A DNA stretch of 64,000 bases from Pirellulales bacterium (GCA_019636345.1 JAHBXQ010000001.1:367985-431984); one strand, 5' to 3'; positions 45,410 through 55,090 are shown, counted from the first letter of the stretch. The notes: generated from the sequence alone by a model not told the origin. Numbers and translations are program-made.

Positions 45410-46612
45410 GTGCCCGTCGCCTCTCACGCCTCCGATCGACTCCGCAAGGTCGCCATTCTCGTGGCGAGCCTCGACAGCCCGTTGGCCGATCAACTGTTGG
45501 CCCAGTTGTCCCCGGCCGATGGCCGCCGGGTCGAGGAGCAGCTCCAGCGGCTGAACGAGATTGACCCCGACGAACGCGAGCAGGTGCTCGCCGAGTTTCG
45601 GGGCGCCGTCGTGCGTCGCGAGACGTTTGCGGCGACGAGCGACTCGGGCTCGTCGGAGCGAATTGACGGGGTCGAGGCCGAGTTCTCCGCCGAGTCGGAA
45701 GCAGCCGCGCTGAAGCCGGCGACGATGCTCGCCCTGCGAACATCGACGCGCCGCGGACCGCTCGATCGGGCCGAACCGACCGAGATCGCCAATTTGCTCG
45801 CCAGCGAACATCCGCAGACGGTGGCGCTCGTGTTGACGCGGCTCGACGAGGAGCAGGCCAGCGCCGTGTTCGCCCTGCTCGCCCCCGAACTGCAGACCGA
45901 AACGGTCGATCGGCTGGCGAACCTCGACGCGGCCGACGCGGAGATTCTCACGGAAATTGAACAGCAACTCGCCCGCCGGTTGGAAGACCGCCAGCAGCGG
46001 CAAGCGCGGATGGCCGCCGGCGGCGCCTTGGCGATGAAGATGCTCGCGAAGACGCCGCCCGATCGGCGAGCGGCGCTCTTGGCCCGCCTCAGCCGCCCCT
46101 GCGACGGCGGCACGCAGGCGTCGATCGCCTCGGAGCAGGATCTCGCGGCCGGACGAGATACGTTCCCGACCGCAGTCCCGCCAGCTTCCGCCTCCGAGGG
46201 ACGCCTGAACCGATTGCGCGATCGATTGCGCACCGCGGTGCGTTTGCCGCGCCGCGAGCGACGTCGCGAAGGCGCCCTTGAAACGAACGAGAGTCGCATC
46301 GCCGAGGAAACCGTCCCTGACGAACTCCCTCCGAGCGAGATCACCGCCGCCCTTCTGAGGCTCGACGCCAGCCAGATCGCCGCGGCGCTGGGCCGAGTCG
46401 ACGATCGCACGGCTCGGTTGGCGCTGGCCGCTTCGGGCAACGAGCTCCTGAACCGCTTGGCCGCGCGACTGCCGCGACGACAGGCGGCGGCGCTGCGACG
46501 TCGCGTCGCCGAGATCGGTCCGGCGACGCTCGCCGAATTCGTCGCCGCGCAGCGGGCCGTGCTCGCCGCGGCTCCGTCGCCGGTCGCTCCTTTGACCCGC
46601 TTGGCAGCCTAG
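45410..46612 (+). CDS. fliG: Flagellar motor switch protein FliG, divergent
   Basis: 400 residues, GTG start. The N domain (LRKVAILVASLDSPLADQLL) binds FliF, and the middle domain has the EHPQT motif (ASEHPQTVALVLTRLDE). The C domain is recognisable (residues about 325-390, TLAEFVAAQRAVL) but altered: aligned with Escherichia coli FliG, R281 is kept (R357), the acidic pair D288-D289 is arginine (R364-R365), and R297 is Thr (T373). A linker of about 70 residues rich in Arg separates M and C domains. MotA in this cluster keeps the partner residues. FliG couples stator and rotor. Confidence 0.86.
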   Translation: MPVASHASDRLRKVAILVASLDSPLADQLLAQLSPADGRRVEEQLQRLNEIDPDEREQVLAEFRGAVVRRETFAATSDSGSSERIDGVEAEFSAESEAAALKPATMLALRTSTRRGPLDRAEPTEIANLLASEHPQTVALVLTRLDEEQASAVFALLAPELQTETVDRLANLDAADAEILTEIEQQLARRLEDRQQRQARMAAGGALAMKMLAKTPPDRRAALLARLSRPCDGGTQASIASEQDLAAGRDTFPTAVPPASASEGRLNRLRDRLRTAVRLPRRERRREGALETNESRIAEETVPDELPPSEITAALLRLDASQIAAALGRVDDRTARLALAASGNELLNRLAARLPRRQAAALRRRVAEIGPATLAEFVAAQRAVLAAAPSPVAPLTRLAA

Positions 46613-46634
46613 TCACTTCACGCCAGCAGCGCTC

Positions 46635-47321
46635 ATGGCCACGATCATCAAATCCGCCGCCGATTCCCGGGCTTCGGGCCAGGCGACCCGCGGCGTGGCG
46701 TTCAGTCTCGCGGATATGACCGCCCAGGCCGACGATTACGTCTCGGAGGTTCGGGTCGAGACGCACAAGCTGATCGCCGAAGCCCAAGCCGCGGCCGACG
46801 CGATCCGCGCCGAGGCCGAAGCCAATGGCCGTCGCGCTGCCGAGCAGGCCGCGATGAAGGTGCTCGACCAGAAGGTGGGCCAGCGAATGCAGACGCTGAT
46901 CCCCGCCTTGCAGACCGCGGCCCAGGAACTCGCCGACGCCCGTCACGACTGGCAGCGATGGTGGGAAGCTCAGGCGATCGGCTTGGCTCGGGCCATGGCC
47001 GAGCGAATCGTCCGCCGCGAGTTGGCCGCCGATCCCGCGATCTCGCTCGCCTGGGTCCGCGAGGCGCTCGAACTGGCCGCCGGCGCCGGAGAGATCACCG
47101 TGCAACTCGCCCCGGGAGATCTCGACACGATCCGCGGGCAAGTGGAGCAACTGGCAACGATCTTCGCCCCGACGGCCACGATGCGGATCGTCGCCGACGA
47201 GACGGTCGCCCCCGGCGGTTGCCGCGTCGTCACCGAATTCGGCGTCGTCGACGAACGGCTCCAGACGCAACTCGATCGATTGGTCGAGGAACTAGGCGGC
47301 GGGAGCCAGCCGAACAGTTGA
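46635..47321 (+). CDS. fliH: Flagellar assembly protein FliH
   Basis: Regulator and stator of the FliI ATPase, 228 residues. Residues about 35-110 form a predicted Ala/Glu/Arg-rich coiled coil (HKLIAEAQAAADAIRAEAEA), followed by the FliH/V-ATPase-E-like C-terminal domain (AMAERIVRRELAADPAI, and CRVVTEFGVVDERLQTQLDR). It lies 22 bp after fliG and 98 bp before fliI. Confidence 0.9.
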   Translation: MATIIKSAADSRASGQATRGVAFSLADMTAQADDYVSEVRVETHKLIAEAQAAADAIRAEAEANGRRAAEQAAMKVLDQKVGQRMQTLIPALQTAAQELADARHDWQRWWEAQAIGLARAMAERIVRRELAADPAISLAWVREALELAAGAGEITVQLAPGDLDTIRGQVEQLATIFAPTATMRIVADETVAPGGCRVVTEFGVVDERLQTQLDRLVEELGGGSQPNS

Positions 47322-47419
47322 CGGCTGGCGGCGGCAGGTCGTGCAATACGAACGCCGGTCACAAGTCGCCAGTTGATAATTTCTAGCCACAAGTCGCCTA
47401 ACCGCAGTTGCCTCTCTCC

Positions 47420-48799
47420 ATGTCCCCATTCGCTCCGCAACTCGACTCCGCTCTCGTCGCCGGGCTCACCGGCAGCGTGGCGCAGACGGTCGGACTGACC
47501 GTCGCGGTCGCGGGGATGCCGGCGCCCGTGGGGGCGCAGGTGCAGATCGCTCGCCAGGACGGCGGCGCGATCGACGCCGAGGTCGTCGGCTTTCGCGACG
47601 AGCATACGCTCGTCATGCCGCTGGGAGAACTCGACGGCGTTCGCCGCGGAGCGCCTGTGAAGTTGGTTCGCACCACGCGCACCATCAAGATCGGCCCTGG
47701 CCTGTTGGGGCGCGTGATCGACGCGCGCGGACGATGCATCGACGGTCGCCCGCAGCCGATGCTGCGCGAACGCTTTCCGCTGGTCCGCGAGGTCGTGCTC
47801 GCCACCGAACGCCCGCGGATCGACGCCCCGCTGGCGACCGGCGTCAAGGCGATCGACGGGCTGCTGACCTGCGGCCAAGGACAGCGGCTGGGGATCTTCG
47901 CCGGCTCGGGCGTCGGCAAGAGCGTGCTCATGGGCATGATGGCCCGCAATACCCAGGCCGACGTCGCGGTGATCGCCCTGATTGGCGAACGCGGCCGCGA
48001 GCTCAACGAATTCATCCAACGCGATCTGGGGCCGGAGGGGCTCGCCCGCAGCGTCGTCGTCGTGGCGACCAGCAACGAGCCCGCCCTGCTGCGAGTGCAG
48101 GCCGCCTACGCCGCCACCGCCGTCGCCGAGTACTTCCGCGACGCCGGCAAGAACGTGCTGTTGATCATGGACTCGGTGACGCGGTTTGCGCTCGCCCAGC
48201 GCGAAATCGGCCTGTCGGCCGGCGAACCGCCGACCACGCGCGGCTTTCCTCCCTCGACGTTCGCGATGCTCCCTCGGCTGGTCGAGCGAGCCGGGCGCAC
48301 CGTCCGCGGCAGCATCACGGGGTTCTACTCCGTGCTGGTCGAGGGGGACGACGAAAACGAACCGATCGCCGACACGGTCCGCGGGTTGCTCGACGGGCAT
48401 ATCTGGCTGTCGCGGCGACTCGCCCAGCGCGGGCACTTTCCCGCGATCGACGTCCTCAAGAGCATCAGCCGGTTGTTCCACGACCTGTCGAGTCCCGAAC
48501 AACGCCGCGCCGCCCAAACGCTGCGCGAGCTCCTCGCCGTTTACGCCGAGAATGAAGACTTGGTCACGATCGGGGCCTATCGCAAAGGCGCCAACCCGAA
48601 GCTCGATCTGGCCATCGAACACCGCGACGCGATCCACGCGCTGTTGCGGCAGGAAATTGACGAAACGCAAGCTCTGGACGACCTGCTGACTGCCGTACGG
48701 ATCCTCGCGGCGCGCTGCCAAGCCCCGGGTCGAGTCGTCGGCGGGGGGGCCCTGGCGGCCAATCAGCAAGTTCCAGGCAATACGACGAAGAAACCGTAG
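47420..48799 (+). CDS. fliI: Flagellum-specific ATPase FliI
   Basis: 459 residues, the ATPase of the flagellar type III export apparatus. Walker A is FAGSGVGKSVLMG, with ALIGERGRELNEF, Walker B LLIMDSVTRFALAQREIGL, and the family motif AGEPPTTRGFPPSTFAMLPRLVERAG (quoted as parts PPTTRGFPPS and LPRLVERAG). The start is ATG 47420. A TTG 12 bases upstream is in frame. Strong conservation. Confidence 0.96.
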   Translation: MSPFAPQLDSALVAGLTGSVAQTVGLTVAVAGMPAPVGAQVQIARQDGGAIDAEVVGFRDEHTLVMPLGELDGVRRGAPVKLVRTTRTIKIGPGLLGRVIDARGRCIDGRPQPMLRERFPLVREVVLATERPRIDAPLATGVKAIDGLLTCGQGQRLGIFAGSGVGKSVLMGMMARNTQADVAVIALIGERGRELNEFIQRDLGPEGLARSVVVVATSNEPALLRVQAAYAATAVAEYFRDAGKNVLLIMDSVTRFALAQREIGLSAGEPPTTRGFPPSTFAMLPRLVERAGRTVRGSITGFYSVLVEGDDENEPIADTVRGLLDGHIWLSRRLAQRGHFPAIDVLKSISRLFHDLSSPEQRRAAQTLRELLAVYAENEDLVTIGAYRKGANPKLDLAIEHRDAIHALLRQEIDETQALDDLLTAVRILAARCQAPGRVVGGGALAANQQVPGNTTKKP

Positions 48800-48941
48800 C
48801 CGACGAACTGGCGTTTTGGACTTCTGAATAACCCACGCGTTGATGAAATCAAATCTGCCCGGAGCCGTCGTTGACGACGGTGCGAACGCCTGACGTATTT
48901 CAACCCGACTTCCGACCTCTCGCCTCTGGCCCCTCCGCTTC

Positions 48942-49391
48942 ATGTTCCGCTTTCGCCTTGCCGTTCTCCGCCGACTCCGCGAGCAGCATCGCGACGAGCT
49001 GCGCGCCCGGTTGGCCGAGGCGCTCGAGGCCGAACAGATCCTCCAGCAGCAGCGCGCCGGAATCGATGCCGAGGCCGCAGGGCTGCGGAGCACGCAGCGG
49101 GCGATCGTTCAGCAATCGAAGCCGAGCGTCACCCAACTGCTCGAAGCGGAACGGTACGCGCTGTTGCTGCAGGGTCGTCGGACGGCTCTTGCCGATCAAT
49201 CGCGCCAACTTGCCGTCGAGATCGAGCGACGCCGCCAAGCCGTGGTCGAGGCCGACCGCCAGGTCCGCGTCCTTGACAAGCTTGAGGAACGTCAACGGGC
49301 GGAATACTTCCTCGAAGAGTCGCGACTTGACGGCAAACTCATGGACGAAATCGCCGGCCAGCGGCGGGGAGCGGTTGATCCATGGGCCTGA
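48942..49391 (+). CDS. fliJ: Flagellar export protein FliJ
   Basis: 149 residues, almost all coiled coil (FRFRLAVLRRLREQHRDELR, then RAEYFLEESRLDGKLMDEIA). FliJ is the stalk of the export ATPase. It follows fliI by 142 bp, and its end overlaps the next gene by 10 bases. Confidence 0.85.
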   Translation: MFRFRLAVLRRLREQHRDELRARLAEALEAEQILQQQRAGIDAEAAGLRSTQRAIVQQSKPSVTQLLEAERYALLLQGRRTALADQSRQLAVEIERRRQAVVEADRQVRVLDKLEERQRAEYFLEESRLDGKLMDEIAGQRRGAVDPWA

Positions 49392-50080
49392 TCACGCGCG
49401 TCCTCTTCCCGTTCATCGCGTACCTGTGCGTCGGCACCGTCGTCACGGCTGCGCTTGCCTACAGTTACCTCGCCAAGTCAGGCCGGCTCGACGACGAAAC
49501 CAAGTTCCGCATCGCCGCCCTGCTGCACGGGGTCGACCTCGACAAGATCCAGCAAGAGCTTGACAAGGAAGCGACCCCTGTCGTGCCCGAGGAAGAGCCC
49601 TCGTACGAACAGAAACAGAAGCAACTCGACGCGGCAGCTCTCCATTTCGACGCCATGCGCAAGCAACTCGAGTCCTCGTTGACGCAGTTCGATTACCAGC
49701 TTGCCCGGCTGACAATCGCCACCCGCGAGTACTCGCTGCTCAAGGACGAGGTGAACCAGTTCCTGCAGCAGCAGAACAGCCTCGTCGCCGATCAGGCGAT
49801 GCAACGGGTCAAAGAGCAGATCGAAGGGTTCTCGGCCAAGAAGCAGGCTAAGCCGATTCTCAAGAAGTACATCGACGACAAGCGGATCGACGAGGTGATC
49901 GTCATTCTCAATCTGCTGAAGAAGCGGAGCCGCGAGGAAGTGCTCAAGGCGTTCGACCAGCCCGAGGACCTCGACCAACTGTACCAAGTCCAGCGGGCGA
50001 TGCTTTCCAACGACCCGACGAAAGTGTTCATCGACGAAAAGATCGAAGCCCTGAAGGCGCTCAAGGATCAAGAGAAATAA
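49382..50080 (+). CDS. MotE-like membrane-anchored coiled-coil protein
   Basis: 232 residues. One N-terminal membrane helix (VLFPFIAYLCVGTVVTAALAY), then long coiled coils (about 75-150), then a MgtE-N/MotE-like helical end (KPILKKYIDDKRIDEVIVIL, LKKRSREEVLKAFD). MotE-type proteins in other phyla help assemble stator proteins in the periplasm, and the gene often lies next to fliJ. It overlaps fliJ by 10 bases, so coupled translation is likely. Assignment is by architecture, not by a strict motif. Confidence 0.68.
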   Translation: MGLITRVLFPFIAYLCVGTVVTAALAYSYLAKSGRLDDETKFRIAALLHGVDLDKIQQELDKEATPVVPEEEPSYEQKQKQLDAAALHFDAMRKQLESSLTQFDYQLARLTIATREYSLLKDEVNQFLQQQNSLVADQAMQRVKEQIEGFSAKKQAKPILKKYIDDKRIDEVIVILNLLKKRSREEVLKAFDQPEDLDQLYQVQRAMLSNDPTKVFIDEKIEALKALKDQEK

Positions 50081-50104
50081 TCGCCGGCCAGGAGGCCCTT
50101 ACGC

Positions 50105-51688
50105 ATGTCCGCGCCCGTCATCGATCCCCTTGCGCAACTCGCTCCGCCGGTGCGTCCCGAGCCGTTGCGCAGCGTCGGCGAGCCCCGTTTCGGAGCCGCC
50201 CTTCGCAAGGCGGCCTCCCCCGGCGAACGCTCTTCGTCTCCCCTGCGAACCGAGCAGCAAGACGATCGAGCCGAGTCGGCTCGCCCCAGGCCGGAGCGAG
50301 CGAACTCGTCGGCATTGCCCCGCAAGACCGGATTGAGCGACGCCTCCGTCGCGCCGAGCCCCCCCGAAGCCTCCGCAACGGCCGAAGTCGACGACGCCGC
50401 GACGGCAGCGGTCGATGCGGCCAGCGCCGGCGATGGGGCGTCATTGCTTGCCGCCGAGGCGTCCGCCGCGGCGAGTCTCGTTGCGCATCTCGTCGACGAA
50501 CCAGTCGAGTTCGTCTCCGAGGAAGCTGTTACGACCGTGCCTCCTGCAAACGAGGCGGAATCGCCGATGGCGACGAAACCGAACGACGCGATCCCCGCGG
50601 AGCTTGCTGAAACGCCGCAAGCCGATTTCGCCGCGGACCGTGAGCCGGCAACTGACGGCGAGGATCCCCTCGCCGAGAACGCGGTTGCCGCAGAAGACGC
50701 TCCGAAGAGTCCGCTCGCTGCCGAGGTCGTCGACGCGCTCGCGTCCCCCGTACCCGCTATCGGCGAGCGGAACGCGCAAGGCGAGTCGACGAAGTCTCCC
50801 GCACTCGCTGCGGAGGCTGCCGAGGACCAGTCCGCGCCCGCGGCGAACGCCGCACACACCGCGGAGCAACTCCCGCAATCGGACGTGAACGAGTCGCCGA
50901 ACCAGTTCGCTGCCTCCTCGGATGCGGACGTCGCCGCCGACGGCGAGAACGATCCCCCGGTCGATTCGGAACCAGTCGCCTCGACCAAGCGCGACAAGGG
51001 CGCATCCTCGGCGGATTCGGACGAAGCGAGCGCGAGTGATGACGCCCCGCCCGAGGACGCGGCGAACGCGGCGGCCGAACCCGCCCCGTCGGCCGAGCAG
51101 TCGACCGCACCGGCGCCGATTGCACCGAACTCGGCGACGGCCGTCGGCGATTCGCGGAGCCCGTCGACGCTCGACCGCATCGGCGCCCCGCGAGCCGCTC
51201 ACCTCGCCAAGAACGACTCGCCGGCTGGGGACGCGGCGGGAGTCGATCGTGCCCGGTTCGTCCAGCGCGTCAGCGGCGCCATCCGCACGGCCGAGGGGCG
51301 CGACGGACAGGTCCGCGTCCGGCTCAGTCCCCCCGAACTCGGCTCGTTGAGGATTGAACTCAAGGTCCAGCAGGGGGTCATGCACGCGTCGATCGAGGCC
51401 GAGACCACGACGGCCCGGAACCTGCTGCTTGACAACTTGCCGGCGCTTCGCGACCGGCTGGCCGAGCAGAACATCCGCGTCGAACGGTTCGACGTCGACG
51501 TCCGGCGCGACGGCAACGGCCAGCAAGCCCCGAGCGACGGCCAGACTCCGTGGCGCGATGCGAACGACTCGGGCGAGCGCCCCCCGCGCCCCGACGTCCC
51601 CCGCCGCGAATCGCGCCCCCCGACCGACGCTTCCGCGCCGCTCCCCGCTGCCCCGCACGCCACGGACGGTTTGGACGTCAGAATCTAG
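50105..51688 (+). CDS. fliK: Flagellar hook-length control protein FliK
   Basis: 527 residues. The first 380 are Ala/Glu/Ser/Pro-rich and look disordered, as expected of a secreted ruler. The C-terminal Flg_hook domain (about 385-470) has GQVRVRLSPPELGSLRIELK and VMHASIEAETTTARNLLLDN, then LPALRDRLAEQNIRVERFDV. A Pro/Arg tail of about 50 residues closes it. The ruler length would set hook length. flgD follows. Confidence 0.92.
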   Translation: MSAPVIDPLAQLAPPVRPEPLRSVGEPRFGAALRKAASPGERSSSPLRTEQQDDRAESARPRPERANSSALPRKTGLSDASVAPSPPEASATAEVDDAATAAVDAASAGDGASLLAAEASAAASLVAHLVDEPVEFVSEEAVTTVPPANEAESPMATKPNDAIPAELAETPQADFAADREPATDGEDPLAENAVAAEDAPKSPLAAEVVDALASPVPAIGERNAQGESTKSPALAAEAAEDQSAPAANAAHTAEQLPQSDVNESPNQFAASSDADVAADGENDPPVDSEPVASTKRDKGASSADSDEASASDDAPPEDAANAAAEPAPSAEQSTAPAPIAPNSATAVGDSRSPSTLDRIGAPRAAHLAKNDSPAGDAAGVDRARFVQRVSGAIRTAEGRDGQVRVRLSPPELGSLRIELKVQQGVMHASIEAETTTARNLLLDNLPALRDRLAEQNIRVERFDVDVRRDGNGQQAPSDGQTPWRDANDSGERPPRPDVPRRESRPPTDASAPLPAAPHATDGLDVRI

Positions 51689-51745
51689 TTGCCGTTCGCG
51701 CCAGTTGTCTCCATCACCAGTCACCACTCACTCCCCTCACCCGCC

Positions 51746-52519
51746 ATGTCTCGCGTCACGACGACTGCCGCCTCGACCAGCGAGCCCTTCGGCGAGCGAT
51801 CCACCCTCAATGCCGTGAACGTCGACGACTTCTTGAAGTTGATGATCGCGGAGTTGCAGAATCAGGACCCGCTCAACCCGCTCGACAACGAAGAGCTGAT
51901 TGGTCAGATCGGCCAAATTCGGCAGATCGCCTCGACCGATAACCTGACGAAGACGCTCGATGCGGTGCTGTTGGGACAAAACATCTCCAGCGCCACGAAT
52001 CTCATCGGCGCCGAGATCGATGCGATCTCCGACGACTCGCAACGAGTCACCGGAGTCGTCTCGCGAGTGTCGGTCACGGGCGGCGTGCCGAAGCTCCATC
52101 TCGATCTCGACCCACAGGCCAAGGCGGTCGGCGACGAAGGCGCTCTCGAAGCCGGCGACTACGAATACATCGTCACGTGGCAGGAAAACGGCACGACCTT
52201 CGGCGTCGACCCGCTCGCCAATGTCCCGGGCAAGTCGATCGCCACGAACGGCAAGGCGGGGGTCGATCAGGCGATCTTGCTGAGCAACCTTCCCAAGAGC
52301 GCCGCGGTGAAGCAGGTCTATCGTCGCGAAGGGGGGGGAACCGGGCCGTTCCAACTCGTCGGCACGATTGCCGACGTCAATCAATCCACCTACCTCGACA
52401 CTAAGAGCAAGAGCGAGCTGTCGGGAGCCGTGCTCACCGCGGCGCCGCAGCTCATCGAGTCGAACCGCACGTTCGTCGTCAGTCTGAAAAACGTCGGCGA
52501 GATCCGTCCGCCGCAATAA
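51746..52519 (+). CDS. flgD: Flagellar hook cap protein FlgD with Fn3-like insert
   Basis: 257 residues. The FlgD core begins DFLKLMIAELQNQDPLNPLD with MIAELQNQDP diagnostic, and ends in a beta domain. Residues about 135-219 form an inserted domain with GDYEYIVTWQENGTTFGV, QVYRREGGGTGPFQLVGTI and a TYLDT end. The same domain pattern occurs twice in FlgE. The cap is removed when the hook is finished. The start is ATG 51746 (MSRVTTTAAST). Confidence 0.9.
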   Translation: MSRVTTTAASTSEPFGERSTLNAVNVDDFLKLMIAELQNQDPLNPLDNEELIGQIGQIRQIASTDNLTKTLDAVLLGQNISSATNLIGAEIDAISDDSQRVTGVVSRVSVTGGVPKLHLDLDPQAKAVGDEGALEAGDYEYIVTWQENGTTFGVDPLANVPGKSIATNGKAGVDQAILLSNLPKSAAVKQVYRREGGGTGPFQLVGTIADVNQSTYLDTKSKSELSGAVLTAAPQLIESNRTFVVSLKNVGEIRPPQ

Positions 52520-52583
52520 TCGCGCGGATCGCCGTCCGTCGCACGCATACCGGGCCCCCCGCCCTTCACTCGGAGAGAGAATC

Positions 52584-54986
52584 ATGGGTCTGCAATCCGC
52601 CTTGAGCACGGCGCTCACCGGGATGAACGCCGCCGAGACGTCGATCGACGTCGCGGGCAATAACGTCGCCAATGCGAACACGGTCGGCTTCAAGCAGTCG
52701 AAGGTCAACTTCGCCACGCAGTTCCTGCAAACGCAGTCCATCGGTTCGGCGCCGACCGACAGTCGCGGCGGCACCAACCCGCGGCAGGTCGGCCTGGGCG
52801 TCAAGGTCGCGGAGATCTCGCCCGAGTTCACCCAAGGGACGATCGAGATCAGCTCGAACCCGCTCGACCTGGCGATTCAGGGCGAAGGGTTCTTCATCGT
52901 CCAGGGCTCCAACGGCGGCCAATACTACACCCGCAACGGCCAGTTCAAGACGAACTCGAACAACGAAATCGTCACGACCACCGGTCAGCGCGTGCTCGGG
53001 TTCGGGGTCGACGACAATTTCGAGATCCAACCGACCGGCCTGCAGGCGATCCAGATTCCGCTGGGGCAAGCGGCCGTCGCCCAGGCGACTGAGAACGTTT
53101 TCTTCGACGGCAAACTGAACGCCGCGGGAGACGTCGGGACGATCCCCGAGATCATTCAAAGCCCGGTGCTCAGCGACGGATCGAAGGAAATTCCGGTCAA
53201 CACGGCCACCTGGTCGGCGTTGTCGCGGCCGACCGAATCGACGACCGTCGCGGCCGGCGCCGCCCCCGGCAGCGTGCCCGCGGGGACCTACAGTTACAAG
53301 GTCACGTTCATCGATGCTGACGGAAACGAAGGGCCCGCGTCGAGAGTCAGCGGCAGCGTGACGGTGGGAGCCGGCTCGACGGTCGATCTGGCGTTCATCC
53401 CGCAACCCGCCTCGGGAAGCGAGTTCACGCAGATTCGCATCTATCGCAACGACGGTTCGAATACGGACTTCACGCAAGTCGGACAAATCGCCACGGGAAC
53501 GACGGTCTTCGTCGACTCCGCTGCGACGGGGACGACGTTGCTTAACGACACGGGACTCGACAACGGCGGGTACAGTTATTACGTCACGTACTATAACTCG
53601 GTCAGCGGCGAAGAGAGCCGGCCCACGGCCCGCTTCGGCCCCGTCACCGCCGACGCCACCACCAGCCCTCGCATCCGGCTCGACAGCCTGCCGGAGCCGG
53701 CGACGGCGGACTTCGACGGCATCCGAATCTACCGCAACCTACGGAACAGCAGCGAGACGTTCCATCTCGTCGATCAGATCTCGCCGTCCCAAATTGCGGC
53801 GTTCTCCGGCGACGTGTCCTACATCGACAGCAAGCCCGACGCGGTCATCTCGACGGGGCCGCAAATCAATCTCGAAGGGCCGAGCATCTCGTTCGGCCTG
53901 CCGCTAGTGCAAGTCGTGGCGCGCAACGGATCAAACTACTCGAATCTGTTCCAAGAGGGGACGCTGGAGTTTACCGGGACCAAAGGGGGACGCGATCTCG
54001 CCCAACGTACGTTCGAAATCACCTCGACGACGACGGTTCAGGATCTGCTGTCGTTCATGGAAGACACGATGGGGGTCGTCAAGACGGCGACCGAGGACTC
54101 GTTTCCCGACTCGATCAACTACGGCGGCACAATCTCCGGCAGCCGGCTCCAGTTCGTCTCGAACATGGGGATTGAAAACGCGCTGAGCGTCAATCTTTCC
54201 GCGTTTCAGTTGACTCCCGCCAGCGGGATCCGCACGTCGATTCCGCTGACGTTCAGCTCGACTCAGGCCGCTAACGGCCAGGGCGCTTCGGCCGACTTCG
54301 TCGTGTACGACAGTCTCGGCAGCCCGCTGAGCGTGCGGATCACGACCGTCCTGGAACAGACCACCGGCACCGAGGCCACGTTCCGATGGATCGCCACCTC
54401 GGCCGACAACGACCCCGAGTCGGGCTACGATACGGTCGTCGGCACCGGAATCGTCAAGACCGACGGCAAGGGACAAGTCAGCAGCGTGTCGAACGATCGC
54501 GTCGCGATCAACCGAGTCAACACCCCGGCTGCTTCGCCGTTGGAGTTCAAGCTCGATTTCTCGCAGATCAGCGGCCTCGACCAATCGTCGAACGAGCTCA
54601 GCGCCAGCCGACAGGACGGCTTCCCCGCCGGTACGTTGTCGAGCTTCATCATCACCGAAACGGGCCGTATCCAGGGCGTCTTCTCCAACGGCAGCAGCCG
54701 CGATCTGGGACAAATCCGCATGGCCCGATTCGCCAACAACGGCGGTCTGGAGCAAGTCGGCGACAACCTGTTCGCTGCGGGGGTCAACTCGGGCTTGCCG
54801 ATCCAAGGCGACCCGGGGGCCAACGGCATCGGCAACGTCACCGCCGGCGCCGTCGAACTTTCCAACACCGACATCGGCGAGAACCTCATCGAGCTCATCC
54901 TCGCCTCCACCCAATACCGCGGCGGCGCCCGAGTGATCACCTCGGTCCAGGAGTTGCTTGACGAACTCTTGGCTCTGCGGCGGTAA
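52584..54986 (+). CDS. flgE: Flagellar hook protein FlgE with two Fn3-like repeats
   Basis: 800 residues, about twice the enterobacterial size. The N-terminal rod-type motif is NNVANANTVGFKQSKVNFAT and FIVQGSNGGQYYTRNGQFKT, and the C-terminus has VTAGAVELSNTDIGENLIEL and a coiled end AARVITSVQELLDELL-like. Two beta-rich domains interrupt the core: about 232-312 (GTYSYKVTFIDADGNEG ... QIRIYRND ... TTVFVDS) and about 329-416 (GGYSYYVTYYNSVSGEES ... GIRIYRNLRN ... VSYIDS). They would project from the hook surface. GAGAGAG upstream of the ATG serves as ribosome site. Confidence 0.94.
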   Translation: MGLQSALSTALTGMNAAETSIDVAGNNVANANTVGFKQSKVNFATQFLQTQSIGSAPTDSRGGTNPRQVGLGVKVAEISPEFTQGTIEISSNPLDLAIQGEGFFIVQGSNGGQYYTRNGQFKTNSNNEIVTTTGQRVLGFGVDDNFEIQPTGLQAIQIPLGQAAVAQATENVFFDGKLNAAGDVGTIPEIIQSPVLSDGSKEIPVNTATWSALSRPTESTTVAAGAAPGSVPAGTYSYKVTFIDADGNEGPASRVSGSVTVGAGSTVDLAFIPQPASGSEFTQIRIYRNDGSNTDFTQVGQIATGTTVFVDSAATGTTLLNDTGLDNGGYSYYVTYYNSVSGEESRPTARFGPVTADATTSPRIRLDSLPEPATADFDGIRIYRNLRNSSETFHLVDQISPSQIAAFSGDVSYIDSKPDAVISTGPQINLEGPSISFGLPLVQVVARNGSNYSNLFQEGTLEFTGTKGGRDLAQRTFEITSTTTVQDLLSFMEDTMGVVKTATEDSFPDSINYGGTISGSRLQFVSNMGIENALSVNLSAFQLTPASGIRTSIPLTFSSTQAANGQGASADFVVYDSLGSPLSVRITTVLEQTTGTEATFRWIATSADNDPESGYDTVVGTGIVKTDGKGQVSSVSNDRVAINRVNTPAASPLEFKLDFSQISGLDQSSNELSASRQDGFPAGTLSSFIITETGRIQGVFSNGSSRDLGQIRMARFANNGGLEQVGDNLFAAGVNSGLPIQGDPGANGIGNVTAGAVELSNTDIGENLIELILASTQYRGGARVITSVQELLDELLALRR

Positions 54987-55090
54987 AGGAGACTCGTGAC
55001 TGGCGACTAGTGACTGGGGGGAATGATCGCGCCTGCAGCGCGACTTCCCCCCTCCTCCTTCGGCTCCCTCCTTTTCTTCTCGCCTTTTCC

